Source of the DNA: Bimastos eiseni
Lineage: Eukaryota > Annelida > Clitellata > Crassiclitellata > Lumbricidae
Length of the DNA: 64,000 bases
Assembly: GCA_959347315.1 (NCBI GenBank)
Contig: OY365810.1
Coordinates: forward strand, 21,109,835-21,173,834
Direction of reading: 5' to 3'
Below, piece after piece: positions 22,701 to 35,384 of the stretch (position 1 is its first letter; each line of letters opens with the position of its first letter). A program made the translations under genes and the position numbers. The notes under the pieces were generated by a model. That model ran no database searches and was not told the origin of the DNA. It saw only the letters and a program-made list of their open reading frames with translations.

Positions 22701-23825
22701 ATGGATCCCGCCTGTGAAGAGGCGATCGATCTCGTCTGTGAATAGGTGATCGATCCCGCCTGTGAAGAGGTTCTGGATCGCGCCTGTGAAGAGGCGATGG
22801 ATCCTGCCTGTTGAGAGGCGTATCATCTCGCCTGTGACGAGGCGTCGGATCTCGCCTGTGAAGTGTCATTGAATCCCGCCTGTGAAGAGGCGATGGATCC
22901 CGCCTGTGAAGAGGCGACGGATCTCGCCTGTGAAGATGCGATGGATGCCGCCTGTGAAGAGGCGATCGATCTTGTCTGTGAATAGGCGATCGATCTCGCC
23001 TGTGAAGAGGCTCTCGATCCCGCCTGTGAAGAGGTTCTAAATCCCGCCTGTGAAAAGGCGATGGATCCTGCCCTGGGAAGAGGCGTTTGATCTCGCCTGT
23101 GAACAGGCGATCGATCTCGTCTGTGAAGAGGCTCTGGATCCCGCCTGTGAAGAGGTTCTGGATCCCGCCTGTGAAGAGTCGATGGATCCCGCCTTTTGAG
23201 TGGCGTGTGATCTCGCCTGTGACGAGGTGACGAATGTCGCCTGTGAAGAGGTAATGGATCCCGCCTGTGAAGAAGTTCTGGATCCCGCCCGTGAAGAGGC
23301 TCTGGATGTCGCCTGTGAATAGGCGATCGATTTCGCCTGTGAACGGTCACTTGATGTCGCTTGTGAAGAGGCTTTGGATCCTCCCTGTGAAGAGGCGATG
23401 GATCCGTCTGTGAAGAGTAATTGAATACCGCCTTTGAAGAGTCGATGGGTCCCGCCTATGAAGAGGCTATGGATCTGGCCTGTGAAGAGGCTCTGGATGT
23501 CGCCTGTGAAGAGGCGATCGATCTCGCCTTTGGAGTGTCACTTGATGTCGCTTGTGAAGAGGCTCTGGATCCTCCCTGTGATGAGGCGATGGATCCGTCT
23601 GTGAAGAGTAATTGAATCCCGCCTATGAAGAGGCTATGGATCTGACCTGTGAAGAGACGATGGATCCCGCCTATGAAGAGGCCATGGATCTCGGTTATGA
23701 AGAGGCAATGGATCCCGCCTGTGATGAGGCGAAGGATCCCGCCTGTGAAGAGGCATTGAATCCCACCTTTGAAGAGGCGATGGAACCCGCCTGTGACGAT
23801 GAAATGAATCCCGCCTGTGATTGAT
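19787..23825. repeat. 24-bp minisatellite, right block (about 165 copies)
   Basis: Units of 24 bp contain GGATCC or GGATCTCG, TGTGAAGAGGC and GATG. Because 24 is a multiple of 3 and stops are rare, long open frames appear in several frames: DPACEEAM and IPPVKRRW octads on plus, HRRDPSPL, SSQAGSIA and LFTGGIHR on minus. None begins with a credible start context or has splice support, and the block lies inside a receptor intron, so I treat them as non-coding. A higher-order duplication is visible: 21313-21900 recurs at 22005-22480 with nearly the same order of variant units. Confidence 0.92.
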
Positions 23826-24170
23826 TCTATGAAATATTGTTATTAGCAACTACTTTTATCCGCAAAAATAAACAATTTCAAAGTTTGTGACCATAATTTT
23901 TAATTTATTCTCGGTTTAAATATTTTGCCTTTACATGGTTTAAGGGGTGCAGCTTTGACTTTTTTTAATGACACTGCAATAAAAAAAATTTAACTTTTTT
24001 TTTGCTTATTTTCAACACATTTTTAAAAAAAAATTTTTCACGTCACCCATCATCCAAATCTCAACAATACAATGTCTGTGTCAAATTTCATGCTTGTATC
24101 ACAAAGTGCACAATCGCTAAATATTTCTGATTTATGCCGCTGCACTAATAAGCGCGCAACGTTATAGAAA
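23826..24170 (+). repeat. AT-rich dispersed repeat, copy 3
   Basis: It abuts the end of the minisatellite. It is collinear with 16090-16320 and with the reverse complement of 15178-15612, including the GTCACCCATCATCCAAATCT-type block and the CAAAGTGCACA segment. Confidence 0.75.
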
Positions 24171-26049
24171 AAGAAATAATACAGAATATTTGTTGGTGGT
24201 CAATAACGTAACGCCTAATTTGATAGCCATACGGCTTCTACCAAGATATGTGCCAATGACATTTCAATTAACGTCCAATTACATTTGAGTTGAAAAGGAG
24301 TTTTTATCAAATTTATTTGCGTGTCAGCAACTAACTTCCTTTCAGGAGTTATAGTGTGCCCGCTAAAATCGGTCAGAACACAAGCATCTAAACATAATTC
24401 TCAATTTGTTCAATTATAGTGACTATATAGCTTTACAATAGCGCTATAACAACTTAGATCGCTGCACAGTCTGTCTTGCGAGCACTTGCTTACTTGTCTT
24501 AACAAAATAATTTTAACCAAGTGTGAGCTGCGGGCTTACGTCGGCGCGCTTTGTCGTTGCGCGCCTTTGTCGGGTCACCGATAAGGTCGCATGATAATGC
24601 GTTGCTCATTGAAACTAGAGTAGATTAGGACAGGTTAATAGGGAATGTGGTAATGCACTCAGACCCACAGCAGACTCAGACCCCAATGATTGACGGTTTG
24701 GGTCCATTGGGGGTTTCATTGAGGACGAGAAATATTTCGAAGATGGATAATCGGATGGACAAGACTAGGAATTCTAGAAGAAGTCAGATATCAATCTTGA
24801 ATGGAGAACTCTTCAAGTTGAAACGGAAAGGGTACGTTTCCATTGATCTACAGTCTTAAAAGATGTCGTGAAAGTCAAATCTGTCGTAAAACATAATAAT
24901 TAAAATATCTCGTAAGTTTGAATATAAACCCTACGAACACATATTATACGTAAGCCATGTTGAGTTGCAGAGCATTTTCTGATATCATGATGTATTAGTC
25001 CATGGGGCATTTGAATTAAAAAATCATTCATAATAAGAGTTTTAGAATACTTTCGCAATTTGACACGGACGGTTAACTTATATAAATTATATAACAAAGA
25101 CAACTCATGTCTATCAATTGTTTGGTCTCTGCTTATGTACAGTCGACAGAGATTTCTAGAGCCGTCCGATTTGATGTGTATTCGTTTTGTAAAATCATTC
25201 AATAAAGTCAATAAATAATTATCCTTTAGTACATGCTTCAGGCGATCTTTGATTGTGTTAATCGGTTCTCAACTTGCTTGTGATTGGTCCATATCGTTGG
25301 CATTTGCCGCGTCCAGCCCAACCGCTCGTTCCTGCCATAAGCCAATACAGTAGGGACTTATTTCTATAACATGTTCCGTGAAACTCGAACTCAGATTTCG
25401 CTTCGTCTGGAGTTCCATCTGTTTATTGTTGACCTATATATATAAACAGCATTAACCCTTGTCATCCGGGCACCGAATACCTGGAGCGAAGGCAAATCGT
25501 TGGATTCAACTGGTCCGTCGCGTCTCAGAAAAGAACAAAAGTCTCCGTCTGAAATCATCTTCACTTAATCCGATTTATACCCAGGATAGTTTCTGTAAAA
25601 TTCCTCATCCTATCGATCTCAAGGATAGAGCTACTGCTAGGTTTTATGGAAAGCATTTCTTTCCAACTACATTTTATGTACATTTGAACAAAGCAATGTT
25701 TAGTTAGTCTGTAAATGGCTGCGTTTTGACAGCCATGACACTTGTCATAATAAACAGAGTACAATACAATGCATAGGTATTATAGGCCTATCACGTAGCA
25801 TAGGCTTAAGTGATATACACAGTTATATTAAATGTGTTTAGTCAGTCTGTTTCATTATATGCGTTACACAAAGGGCTACAGAACAATTACAGCCGAGAAG
25901 GGCTCTTACATTATATCACAGAACATTTAAGATTAGTACTTTTGGAAATTTAGCACTCTATGATAGCTCACATTGTTCTAATATCTAGAATGAGTAATAT
26001 TGCAGCAATAAATGTATATTCCGGTTGCTAAATGGTATTTGTTTTACCT

Positions 26050-28428
26050 AAACCCGGAAGTAGGGTCCGCCCGAAGATTTTTTGCATTTTTGGGTTCTTC
26101 AGAAACCATACATAATGAAAATCCGTCTGATGCCACTTTGTAACTCTTGAGCAATTTTAGTTATTCAAGATGACTGAAAACTCATATATCGCCCATGACT
26201 TCACGTATAGAACAAACAGGATAATAATTTTGGCGTCTAATACTATGTTTTCAGGGTCAGGGAATAACAATAACTGGTTACCATGGTGCTGAAATATACA
26301 TTTCTGCTTCAAATTAAACAGGGTGGGCCAAAAATAGTGCCCCTTCAAGTTTTTTGCTAATAATTCTGCCAAAAGTAGAAATTAATTAATAAAATTTTAC
26401 AGAACTAATTTATATTTGCACATAAAGGCCAAAATGTACTAAAATATTTCAAACAGAACAAAAGTTTCATCACTTTTAATAAGTCCAACCACGGTTTTTT
26501 CATGGTCAAAAAACATTTAAAGCAGCACCAATAAAAAGCGAATAACACTAACGGATTATCTTGGTGATAAAAATACATTTATTCTGTAATAGATGATAGA
26601 CCGTCGCCACGGTCTGTCTATCTCCAATTTGGTCTGATGCTGCATCATTTTCCCTCCGCCTCCGAGGTCCTGAATAAAGTCCTGTAATCGGAAGGCTTGC
26701 GGCGGCAGGTTCAGCAGAATGGACACGAACGAGATGACGAGCGACATCCGAGCTTTGCGGAACTGGCTCCGGCCACGCACCAGCCGCTTGACCTGCTCCG
26801 ATTTTGGAAGGCCGACTGTCACGACTGGAGCTTTGCAAAGGCGCTAAAGAAATGCATCGGAACTGAAAGGCTGCATGGAGGACAGCTAACGACGAATTGG
26901 AGGGAGGACGATGGGGGCATCTACCCTATACGCCTTCAGAGACTATCGAGATGCACTTAAGGAGCGACCGGCGTCAATTAACCGCGTCGTGAAGGACATC
27001 CATGTTAATCGCCCCGGAGACGAAATTCGAAGCCAGAGGCTGAATCTAATCCCTTAGCTGTTCGTCCAGGAATAGCGGTCGCTTTAGCGACGATTCATCG
27101 ACGAGAGTCCTTCTTCCGCAAGGGCAGCACTAGGAAATATGAGACCGAAGCAAGCGGTCTCAACTGGTTCCGACGCCCAATGAACCGAGGGCAGGGGGGG
27201 AAGAGACGCCTAGGATATTAATGGGTCGACGGCGGAGGAGGAATTCAATCCCCGAGGTCTATGATCTCCTTTGACGCTAAATAACTCTTTAATCTCAACG
27301 GACTTCCAAAACGCCATTAACGGAGTGACTCGGCTTTAGTAGTGGATGGGACATCCCACGAATCAGCGTCGAGGAGTGAGCGATGGTCTAGATGGACCAA
27401 TGGGACAGCAGGATCGTAGTCCGCGTCACATGAGCGATGGCAGAGGACGGTGTTTATCTGTTGTAGCAAGTAGGGTTACAGGATAGAGTGTCTGGACTTT
27501 GAAAGACGTCGGAGGACATCAAAAACAGGGCGTAGAACGTGACGATCTTCGAGAACCAAGTCGACCTCTGTCCACTTAAATTACACCGTCACGAGTAGAG
27601 CCTTGATCGAAATGTGACGCATGATGCCCTCACAGGAGTCAACGGTTCATCGACCCGTGGCGGTACAATGGCCCGTGACGGGGACTAGCCTATGACAGCG
27701 CGAACGTTGGCCTTCCGAACTCGGAGCATGGGAGGCGATTGGTGCGTGGCCGGAGCCTGTCCCGCATGGCTCGGATTTTGCTCGTCATCTCGATCGTGTC
27801 TGCTGAACCTGCCGACGCACGTCTTCCGAGTGCAGGATTTCATTCAGGACATCGGAGGAGGAGGAGGGAAGATTGTGCCGCATCAGACCAAATTGGATAT
27901 AAGCAGACCATGGCCACTGTATTTAATATTACCAAGATAATTCGTGATTATTATTCGCTTTTTGTTACTTTTTACTGCTTTAAATGCCTTTTGACCATGA
28001 AAAGAACCATGGTTGGACTTATTAAAAGTGATGTAACTTTTGTTTTGTTTGAAATATTTTAGTGCATTTTTGGCCATTATGTGCAAATATAAAATAGTTT
28101 AGCGCTTGTAAAATTTCATTAATTAATTCCTACTTTTGGCCGAATTATTAGCAAACAACTTGAGGGATCACTTTTTCCCCACCCTGCATATGTTGAAGCA
28201 GAAATGTATATTTCAGCACTATGATAACCCGTTATTATTCTTCTCTGACCATCCTGTCTGTTCTATACGCTAAGATATGGCCGATATATGAGTGTAAGCC
28301 ATCTTGGTCGCCATCTTGAATAATTAAAATTGCTCAAGGGTTACAAAGTGGCATCAGACAGATTTTCATTATATGTGCCCTAAGAACCCAAAAATGCAAA
28401 AAACTTCGGGGACTTCAATTCCGGGTTT
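26050..28428. mobile_element. Element with about 0.75-kb inverted arms, carrying a GPCR-like fragment
   Basis: The left arm 26050-26825 and right arm 27700-28428 are inverted copies. The outer ends read AAACCCGGAA on both strands, then share GTTTTTTGCATTTTTGGGTTC and GAGCAATTTTA-type blocks. The inner part of each arm encodes a related peptide: minus strand 26556-26822 contains LVISFVSILLNLPPQAFRLQ and QDFIQDLGGGG; plus strand 27740-27930 contains the same with one frame break (LLNLPTHVFRVQDFIQDIGG). This resembles TM6 of peptide-type rhodopsin-family GPCRs ('LLLNLP'). The 870-bp spacer has no recognisable gene. It is either a long-TIR element that captured a gene fragment or an inverted duplication of a GPCR pseudogene. 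Confidence 0.6.
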
Positions 28429-29383
28429 CTTGACTTGCTGCCAGACTAGTAGTGAGCCACCTACATGTAATTTGAAACTTGACACTACCGCTTTTATTAC
28501 TTTATTAACATGCCATAGCTGAAGTGGGAAATAATATATGAAACATCGCCCACCTTATGTTTACCCAACTGCTTTGTACTTGTTTTTAAGACTACCAAAT
28601 TACTTCCAACCCAATGTATATTGTATAGCTGACTCAAAAACAAGCGAGTCTTTGTCAAAAGAACGAGGAAATTTCGTGTCAAATATCATTTTCAATAATA
28701 TTGACGCAGTTGACAGCGACGAAATTAGTCGGCGTTCCTTACTTGGATCTAGTTTCAACTGCAGTCTGTTTTCTATTTTTCTGCTAGTTATGGCCAACGA
28801 TTTGTGCGTGATGAGTTTTCTCATCTGCTTTAGTTGGGCTAATCATCGTCGGTCGTCGCTCGTTGTTAGCGAGCCAAACTGGTCGCCTCGAACTTGTAGT
28901 CTCTTAAATATCGCAAATAGGCGCAACGTGACGTCTGACAAGGGGATTGGCGTCGTGCAGAGGGGTTCAGTTGTAGGATTAATTCCAGGAAGATCATCGC
29001 TGCATAGTCTATGGCAAGATGGTTTCGTCTATGCACTAGTGTAAGGCCTCATCATTATTAGCGGTCGTTATACCTGAGCGTTCGCTGCTCTGGAGCAGAC
29101 TTGACACCGAACGCATTTGTTCTTCGTTGATTCAGTTAATTCTCAGAAAATGTTAATCTTCAGCTGTTTCATTATATGAATTATACACAGTAGCATAACA
29201 TCTGCCGTTTCAACAATCAAATCTTATTTGCTGAACACGATGCTACCCTAAAATTATACTCTAACATTATTGGAACGCTTTTTTCTTATTGAACAGTAAA
29301 TTTGTAGGCCCTACAGCAATCTGCATGATGACTTTCGGTTCATTAAGTCGAAATATCAAGGAATTCAAATGTATACAAGCAGG

Positions 29384-29690
29384 GGTGTAACAAACGGGGG
29401 CAGGGGGCGCCGGCCCCAGTTTCAAAACTGGAGGGGGGGCAAAGCCCCCAGATTTAGTGCTCAGTGCCCCCGTGTAATCCCAAATCGGTTCTTTTCTTAT
29501 GTTTCTCCAAAGGCTTTTTAAGATGACTTTTGTTAAGATAATCTGTGCCGCATTTTTCAACTTTCTGAGGGGGCAATTCAAAAAGTGGGTGGCAAAAAAA
29601 TTTCTTGCGCTTCGTGAAATATTTTGGAAATTATGCCCCCCCCCCCACTTTTCAAAACCTTATTATACCTCTGTACAGTACAAGTAGCTA
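29384..29690. mobile_element. MITE-like GC-rich repeat
   Basis: The outer sequences CAGGGGTGTAACAAACGG and, on the opposite strand, CAGAGGTATAATAAGG form an imperfect inverted terminal pair, and the interior is full of G-runs and C-runs (GCCCCCC). hAT-type MITEs often start CAGGGGTG. A clean 8-bp target duplication was not found. Confidence 0.45.
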
Positions 29691-29924
29691 TAATCCTTGC
29701 GTAATATTCTGACGACTGAGGTGGGTCAATTTGTACACTAACTCGCGTAGCTCATCCTTTTAATATCCATTAACAATCCAACTCACCTCTTCTGACCTTT
29801 TTACGCAAGATTACAAAACGAAGTTCACGAAACGAACAAGTTTACAAACCCTTGAAGCCAGTTTGAATGACGAAGGCACTATCAGCCTATGCCTATTGGG
29901 AATGAAGACTATTAAGTGTTGTAG

Positions 29925-30118
29925 GATTGTATTACGGGATCACCATAGCGATCGTCTCCTTGGCAACAGCGATGACTGCCTTCACGCTGAATATCCACCA
30001 CAAGGGATTCAATGGACAGTGCGTTCCAAGAATCGTTCGCATCATCTGCTTCAAGGTTCTTGCCAAACTTCTCTGCATCCGACTCAACATCGCAACAGAT
30101 GCTTCCTCTCAGCTACTG
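29925..30118 (+). CDS. Nicotinic acetylcholine receptor subunit, TM3 exon
   Basis: GA-TTG-TAT-TAC follows the acceptor GTGTTGTAG; with the phase-1 G of the previous exon it gives PLVG-LYYGITIAIVSLATAM, the canonical start of TM3 in this family, then FTLNIHHKG and VPRIVRIICFKVLAKLLCIR leading into the cytoplasmic loop. The exon ends CTACTG before GTAAGA, phase 0. 194 bp. The polypyrimidine tract is weak, but the reading frame and motif continuity across a 15-kb intron are exact. Confidence 0.92.
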
Positions 30119-32504
30119 GTAAGAATCCGTATTCAATCACTTAATGAAAGTTATCGCTCTGCTTAACCGTATCTTTTACTGCTATTTTTCTAAGACTACC
30201 ACTTCCACCACCACTCCTACTACTCTACCTTCCACCACTACTACAACTACTTGCACTACTATTATTTCTATAATATTATTATTATTATATTATTATTTAT
30301 ATTACAATTACTTCTACTGCTTTTGTTGCTTCCATTACTATTTATACTGCACCTTTACTTTTATAAAACGTGAGTTGTTGTGCTTGCGGTTACTCTTCAA
30401 TTTGTCACCGCACATATTTTGTGTCTCGTGTAAGTAAATGCTATTTTACCATTTGCTATTATTTTGGTTAAATGCTACTAGGTCAGCATGTTCTCATTTT
30501 ATGGTGCTTTTAGCTCTAGCGTTAATCATGATATTGCTGCTCTTTTGTGAGTACTATGAGTTTGATTTGCTTTTGTATGGCATTATTGTCAACTCAGTCA
30601 CGTGACTGGTTCTTCTCTATACGTGATGCCAGACACAATGACAGAGCAGACTTATAGAATTATTGTCCCAAGTGCAGTATTTACTATTTTCTAGGCAAAA
30701 GCATTTCCTTAAAATATGGTGCGGCCAACAAGACACCGGGGAATTCATAAAATTGTTATCTATGACTTGGTTCACGCAACATCGTCTTGAAGACTGGCAA
30801 ATAGTCGCCTCTGATAGTCATAAACGCGCTCTGCCTTTCTGTTGCAATTCTGATAATGGTGAGTCTCCGATTATTCCAACTCATCATTTACTTAAATGTT
30901 AGTCTGTAAATGCAAGCCAATGATTGAGCTGTCTTTTAAAAAAAATATGGTGAGAATGCGATGATCTTGATAATTGCGACTCTAGTCTGATTTTCCTGTA
31001 CATCAATGAAACTTCTCAGAGCTTTGGATGTTCCGAATTGCTGAGTCATCTAAGGCGAACGGTTTAACATCTGTTCTATTGTCTATGGTGTGTGCATTTC
31101 ATTCGAACGATACAGAACTTAATGATCATAACTAATTTCCACCATTTAAAATGAGACACCTATATACAACCAATATCACTTCTACTATCTTTGCCCCTAC
31201 TAATACTCACTACCTCAACCACTGCTGCCACTACTTTCCTTGCTAGTCTCACTACGATTACTCCTAACAATACTCCACACAATTTTCTCAACTATTATTT
31301 AAGACAATATTCAAATTATCTTTACCGCTCTTTCGCTCTTTGTAGAATTCGCCCCAAGCTGGACTTCTCCCAATTATTTATTACTCGATGCAATCCTCTC
31401 AGTCAACTTTTCTTCAATTGTTTTCCCAATTCAACCCCTTCCCCTCTCACGAATCCACCGTCCCAATGCTGCTCCACCAGATGTCATCGAACTGTGATAT
31501 TGATGGTCGAACTATATTTAAAACTGTTGAAACTCATCGCTCATCGCTGAATTTGTTCTTATCGAAGCGCCAATGTATTTGGGTGTTGAAGAAATACAGA
31601 AATTACGATTGCCATCGTGCTGCATAAAATTGAGTTAATTATAAGGTTCGAGGCATCGCTAACAGGGAGTTGAGGACTCCAGCTCTTCAAGTTCGTAATT
31701 GGCTTACGACTCTTTCCAGACGAAGACTCCATTGACTTAGGTGCAGAAGTGGTTCCCATCCACCTTTAAGGTAAGTCGGTCAGCTTCAAGTCTGCGGATC
31801 AACTCTTAGGAAACACGAAGGAAGCGAAGTCTAGTTATCAATTGTACTAAACTGTACACACGTGTTTCGCTGAAGATATCACGAATATGAACGCAGCAGA
31901 CAATTTGGATGAAAGGGAATCTTTATTGGGGACATTAATTTTTAATCAGTGGTCGAACGCAGATGACAAATCACAAGGGTCGTTATAGCAAAGCCAACGT
32001 TTCGAGGGTATTTAAGGTAAGGATGAATTGTAAGAATTAATGCACATGTTGGCTTATAAACATCGGCGCGAAGAGTGAAGTATAAGAATGAATACAATGA
32101 GGCGAACGGCTCAAGGCTAATGGTAAATTGCAAAAAGCGTTTAACCGTTTTAGCCAATCTGTTCTTGATGACTTCCGAAGATTCAACGTCACGATTTGTA
32201 GGGCACCAGTTGGTGGTCACTCCACGTGCTATTCCCTCTAGTTGCAACAAGTCGTTGTTGAAGTCCGGTCAAAGTCCGATATATGTACTAAGGACGCCTC
32301 AGAGGTCAAACTGTGGGTCGTAAGTTCAGTTCAAGAATATAACGCTCTCGACGAAAAGCGCATTTTAAGAGGCAAACGTGATAACTCAGGAATCCTACAA
32401 AACAAATAGACCTAACTTAGATTTCGTAGTTGAAGGTATTTGATCCAACGCCGATTTGTGAATGTTTTCGTTGGACATCTAAGTAGAATCTCCTTCCGAG
32501 ATTG

Positions 32505-32725
32505 GCCACAGATGAGATGAGATGACCACAGATGGGATGAAATAACCACAGATGAGGTATCTCAACTCATCTGTGGTCATTTCATCCCATCTGACCACAG
32601 ATGAAGTAATATGACCACAGATAAGATGATATGACCACATATGAGGTGAGATGACCACTGATGAGGTGAGACGACCACTGATGAGGTGAGATGACCACAA
32701 ATGAGGTGAGATGACCACAGATGCG
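32505..32725. repeat. 20-bp minisatellite with an internal inverted unit
   Basis: Units of GATGAGGTGAGATGACCACA recur about 11 times; around 32560-32592 the unit appears in reverse complement (CTCATCTGTGGTCATTTCAT), so the array contains a local inversion. Confidence 0.85.
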
Positions 32726-33532
32726 GGTCACGTGCTTGACACACTGCAGGGTCTACCTGCGCATCCTAATCTCATCTAGAAACTCCTATGACCTTTGTTG
32801 TTTTTTTATATTTTAAATCTGACTGCTACTCAGAGTACTCAGCGATGGGCTGGAGATGCTCTTACCTTAGGACTGAAGAGATTCTCCTAAAGACCATGCA
32901 CCTTATTCAACAGACGATGTGGCGTCTTTACTCTAATAATGTAGTTTTTAATTAAGATTTGGCTTAATTTCACTCGTTTGATCCAAAGCATAGTCCTTAT
33001 CGTGCACTTATGTAAGACATGTATGTATATTCGTTAATTCTCTCACAGGTTGTCACACGGCAACCTGTGCGTCTGCCTTTTGGGTATTGCTTCCGCAACT
33101 GATATATAAATATCACTGGCGTTGGTTCGGAAAATGCCAATAACGACTATTAGCAGCTGTTATGGATAAATGATCAATGAATGACGAGTTCGTTGGCTGA
33201 TGATTAAGTAAAGTTCACAGTAATTATTATTATTCAAAGTATAGTGCCCTATAATATTATCGGCAATATTTTCGGAAACAGAATTGCTGCATGTATAGCT
33301 ACATGTACATGTAGGTGACCAGAAGAGTCACGTAGCAACACAGCGCTGTTCGTTTTTAGTTGTCACCAGCATGGCGGCTGCCACACGTTGGTGATTTTGT
33401 AGGCTTTGCTCGCAGAAACTAACTTGGAAGTAATTACTATACTTGTGAATAAACGAGACCTTTATTAAAATACAGTAATAATGAAGGTTTACGGTGACCG
33501 TATACGTAACATCAGTCTACAACACAGACTAA

Positions 33533-33620
33533 AACACAGTCTATGATCTATAACTCTAAAACACAGTCTGTGACTCTTTAACTCAAAACACAGTCTATGA
33601 CTCTATAACTCTAAGACACA
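33533..33620. repeat. About 27-bp tandem repeat, three copies
   Basis: ACACAGTCTATGA followed by CTCTATAACTCTAAA recurs three times with small changes. Confidence 0.75.
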
Positions 33621-35199
33621 GTGTAAAGCACAGTCTAAAACTGCTCTGGCTCAAGGCATTCGACGAACATAACACATTACAGCTAGTTCTTTTTCATGGC
33701 ACATGCTATAGGTAAACCTACACTCTCAAGACCAATGTGGTGTGAATGCGAGACGTTGTCTGATAGAAGAGTTCAATCGTTGTGGACTTACGAATAAGAC
33801 GGTATCTCATTGATGTAAAGTGTATACAGTGTCAGTGTCAGTATTGTCGGTGTCTTGTGTCGTGAGCCATTGATCCTCGCCTTTCATTCATGTAATGTAT
33901 GTAGGCCTACAATATAAGCCCAAGTGAATATTCGAGCCACTCCCAATGTGAGTGCTTCTCGGGATTTGTTATTTTTAAGAGTTGGTAGATGAAAGGCTTT
34001 CGTATATTCAAGCGATTTCTGTTTCTTCTGCTTGAGCAATTCTCATCCGTCTCATCATTTGCGATTGCAATCGAGTCGTAAAATATGATCAAAGCGAAAA
34101 CTATAATGACTGCCTTTGACTTTTTCTTTTCCTTACGCTTTTCTTTTTATTTATATCCTCTTCTTTTGCTGCAGTGGGTTTCTATTTCTTAATCTCCTTT
34201 TCTAATACCCGCTCTTCATCCCTATCCTTCTCCTCCCCTTTGTCTATAAGTAAGCTTTCTCCTTCATCTCGTTCATCCGATCCTCATATATTGCTACGAT
34301 GGCAGCCCATAAGGGCCGATGCGGTTTCAACACTTCTGTAAAAAGCCGTAAAACTATTGGGCAACAACTCATTAGTTGCCAGAAGACGTGACGATGCGTG
34401 CATTTGTAGAATAATCGAGAATTCGTTGGAAAGAATCGATTAGAGAGAATCTACTCGCTCGTTTGGAGTGGTCCCTGTTTCTGTCTCAGTCGATGATCTC
34501 ATCTGTCATCTTACGTTCTCACCTCTATTTCACCACCAAGATATTATCCATTATTATCTTCAGAATTTATTAGAATAAGTGTCGCTCTAGCCACCGTAAG
34601 AACCCTCCCCCCCATGTGCACCCGCCTTGCCATCTTGTGCGCTGACCCTAATTTTGTTTCTTTCTTTGTCTCTTTATTCTGTCCCTGGCTTTCTTTGTTC
34701 ACGCATACCTCAGACTTCATTAAACGTCAATGCATAAGCTGCTTTGTCGGGCGTACACATTCTCCTTGACTCGGGAATATTGCAAAATTCTGTACGTAAA
34801 TTTGGATATTATATATATATATTATATATACATATATTACTAGCGACTGTTCGTTGGCCAATGAGATTGACCTTCTACTCGTGTGAGTCTCTACTTCAGA
34901 TATCGCGTCAGTGTCTAATGCCTAAGGCATCAGCAGAAACCAAACAGTAGTAAAGTCAGAATCCAAAAGACAAGTGCACTGGGAAGATAATCAGTCTGTG
35001 GTCGATAAATAACTGGAAAAGGTCTCCAGTTGACAGAACGATGCAATAAGCGACTGAGCTTATATAGATGAATAATTATGAAATTCATGTGGAGTCAATG
35101 CATTGTCAATGCATTATCAGTGCATAGGAAAGCGAATTGTTGTAGGTGCTTTCATTTTTCATTTTTCCGAAATTTGAAACCGCCCTTCTTCCAACATAT

Positions 35200-35384
35200 T
35201 TTTTGATCAGTAGCGCATACACACGCCTCAACGGCGCAATTGGAGTTGTACTGCAGAGCAATTGTGCGTGAAGGACTTGCTTAAGGTCCCTTCACAGTGA
35301 CGCCCCGGACGAGGTTCGAACCCGCGCGCTCAGCACACACTGAACGTTACGGACTGACCGCTCTAACCGATCGGCCACAGTGCC
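35200..35384 (-). mobile_element. tRNA-derived SINE, family 1, copy 1
   Basis: On the minus strand the element begins GGCACTGTGGCCGATCGGTT with an A-box-like TGGCCGATCGG, followed about 45 bases later by a perfect B box GGTTCGAACCT, then a body shared with 41330-41568 (GACCTTAAGCAAGTCC and the GCACAATTGCTCTG region). These are internal Pol III promoter elements; it is not a functional tRNA gene because the body does not fold as a tRNA beyond the head. Confidence 0.82.

Larger units (their letters stand above)
14994..29924 (+). other. 15-kb receptor intron dominated by repeats
   Basis: It lies between donor GTTGGT (14994) and acceptor GTTGTAG (29924). It contains two inverted-repeat pairs (15340-16320 and 16415-17790), a 24-bp minisatellite (18813-23825) split by foldback element B, a third copy of the AT-rich repeat (23826-24170), a long-arm inverted element (26050-28428) and a MITE-like GC-rich repeat (29384-29690). 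24200-26050 and 28440-29380 have no gene I can support. Confidence 0.7.

Noticed and set aside
18813..23825. Regular repeats that might suggest a CRISPR array
   Set aside because: Units are contiguous with no spacers, and the host is an animal.
18814..23849. Many 60-245-codon open frames with 8-residue periodic proteins
   Set aside because: They are forced by a stop-poor 24-bp repeat and occur in most frames of both strands at once, inside a receptor intron.
28538..29044. 168-codon ORF upstream of the TM3 exon
   Set aside because: No family resemblance, no splice logic, and it lies within the receptor intron; probably a chance or decayed repeat frame.
35297..35384. A functional tRNA gene on minus
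   Set aside because: A and B boxes are present, but the sequence between and after them does not complete a cloverleaf, and a second dispersed copy shows it is a SINE.
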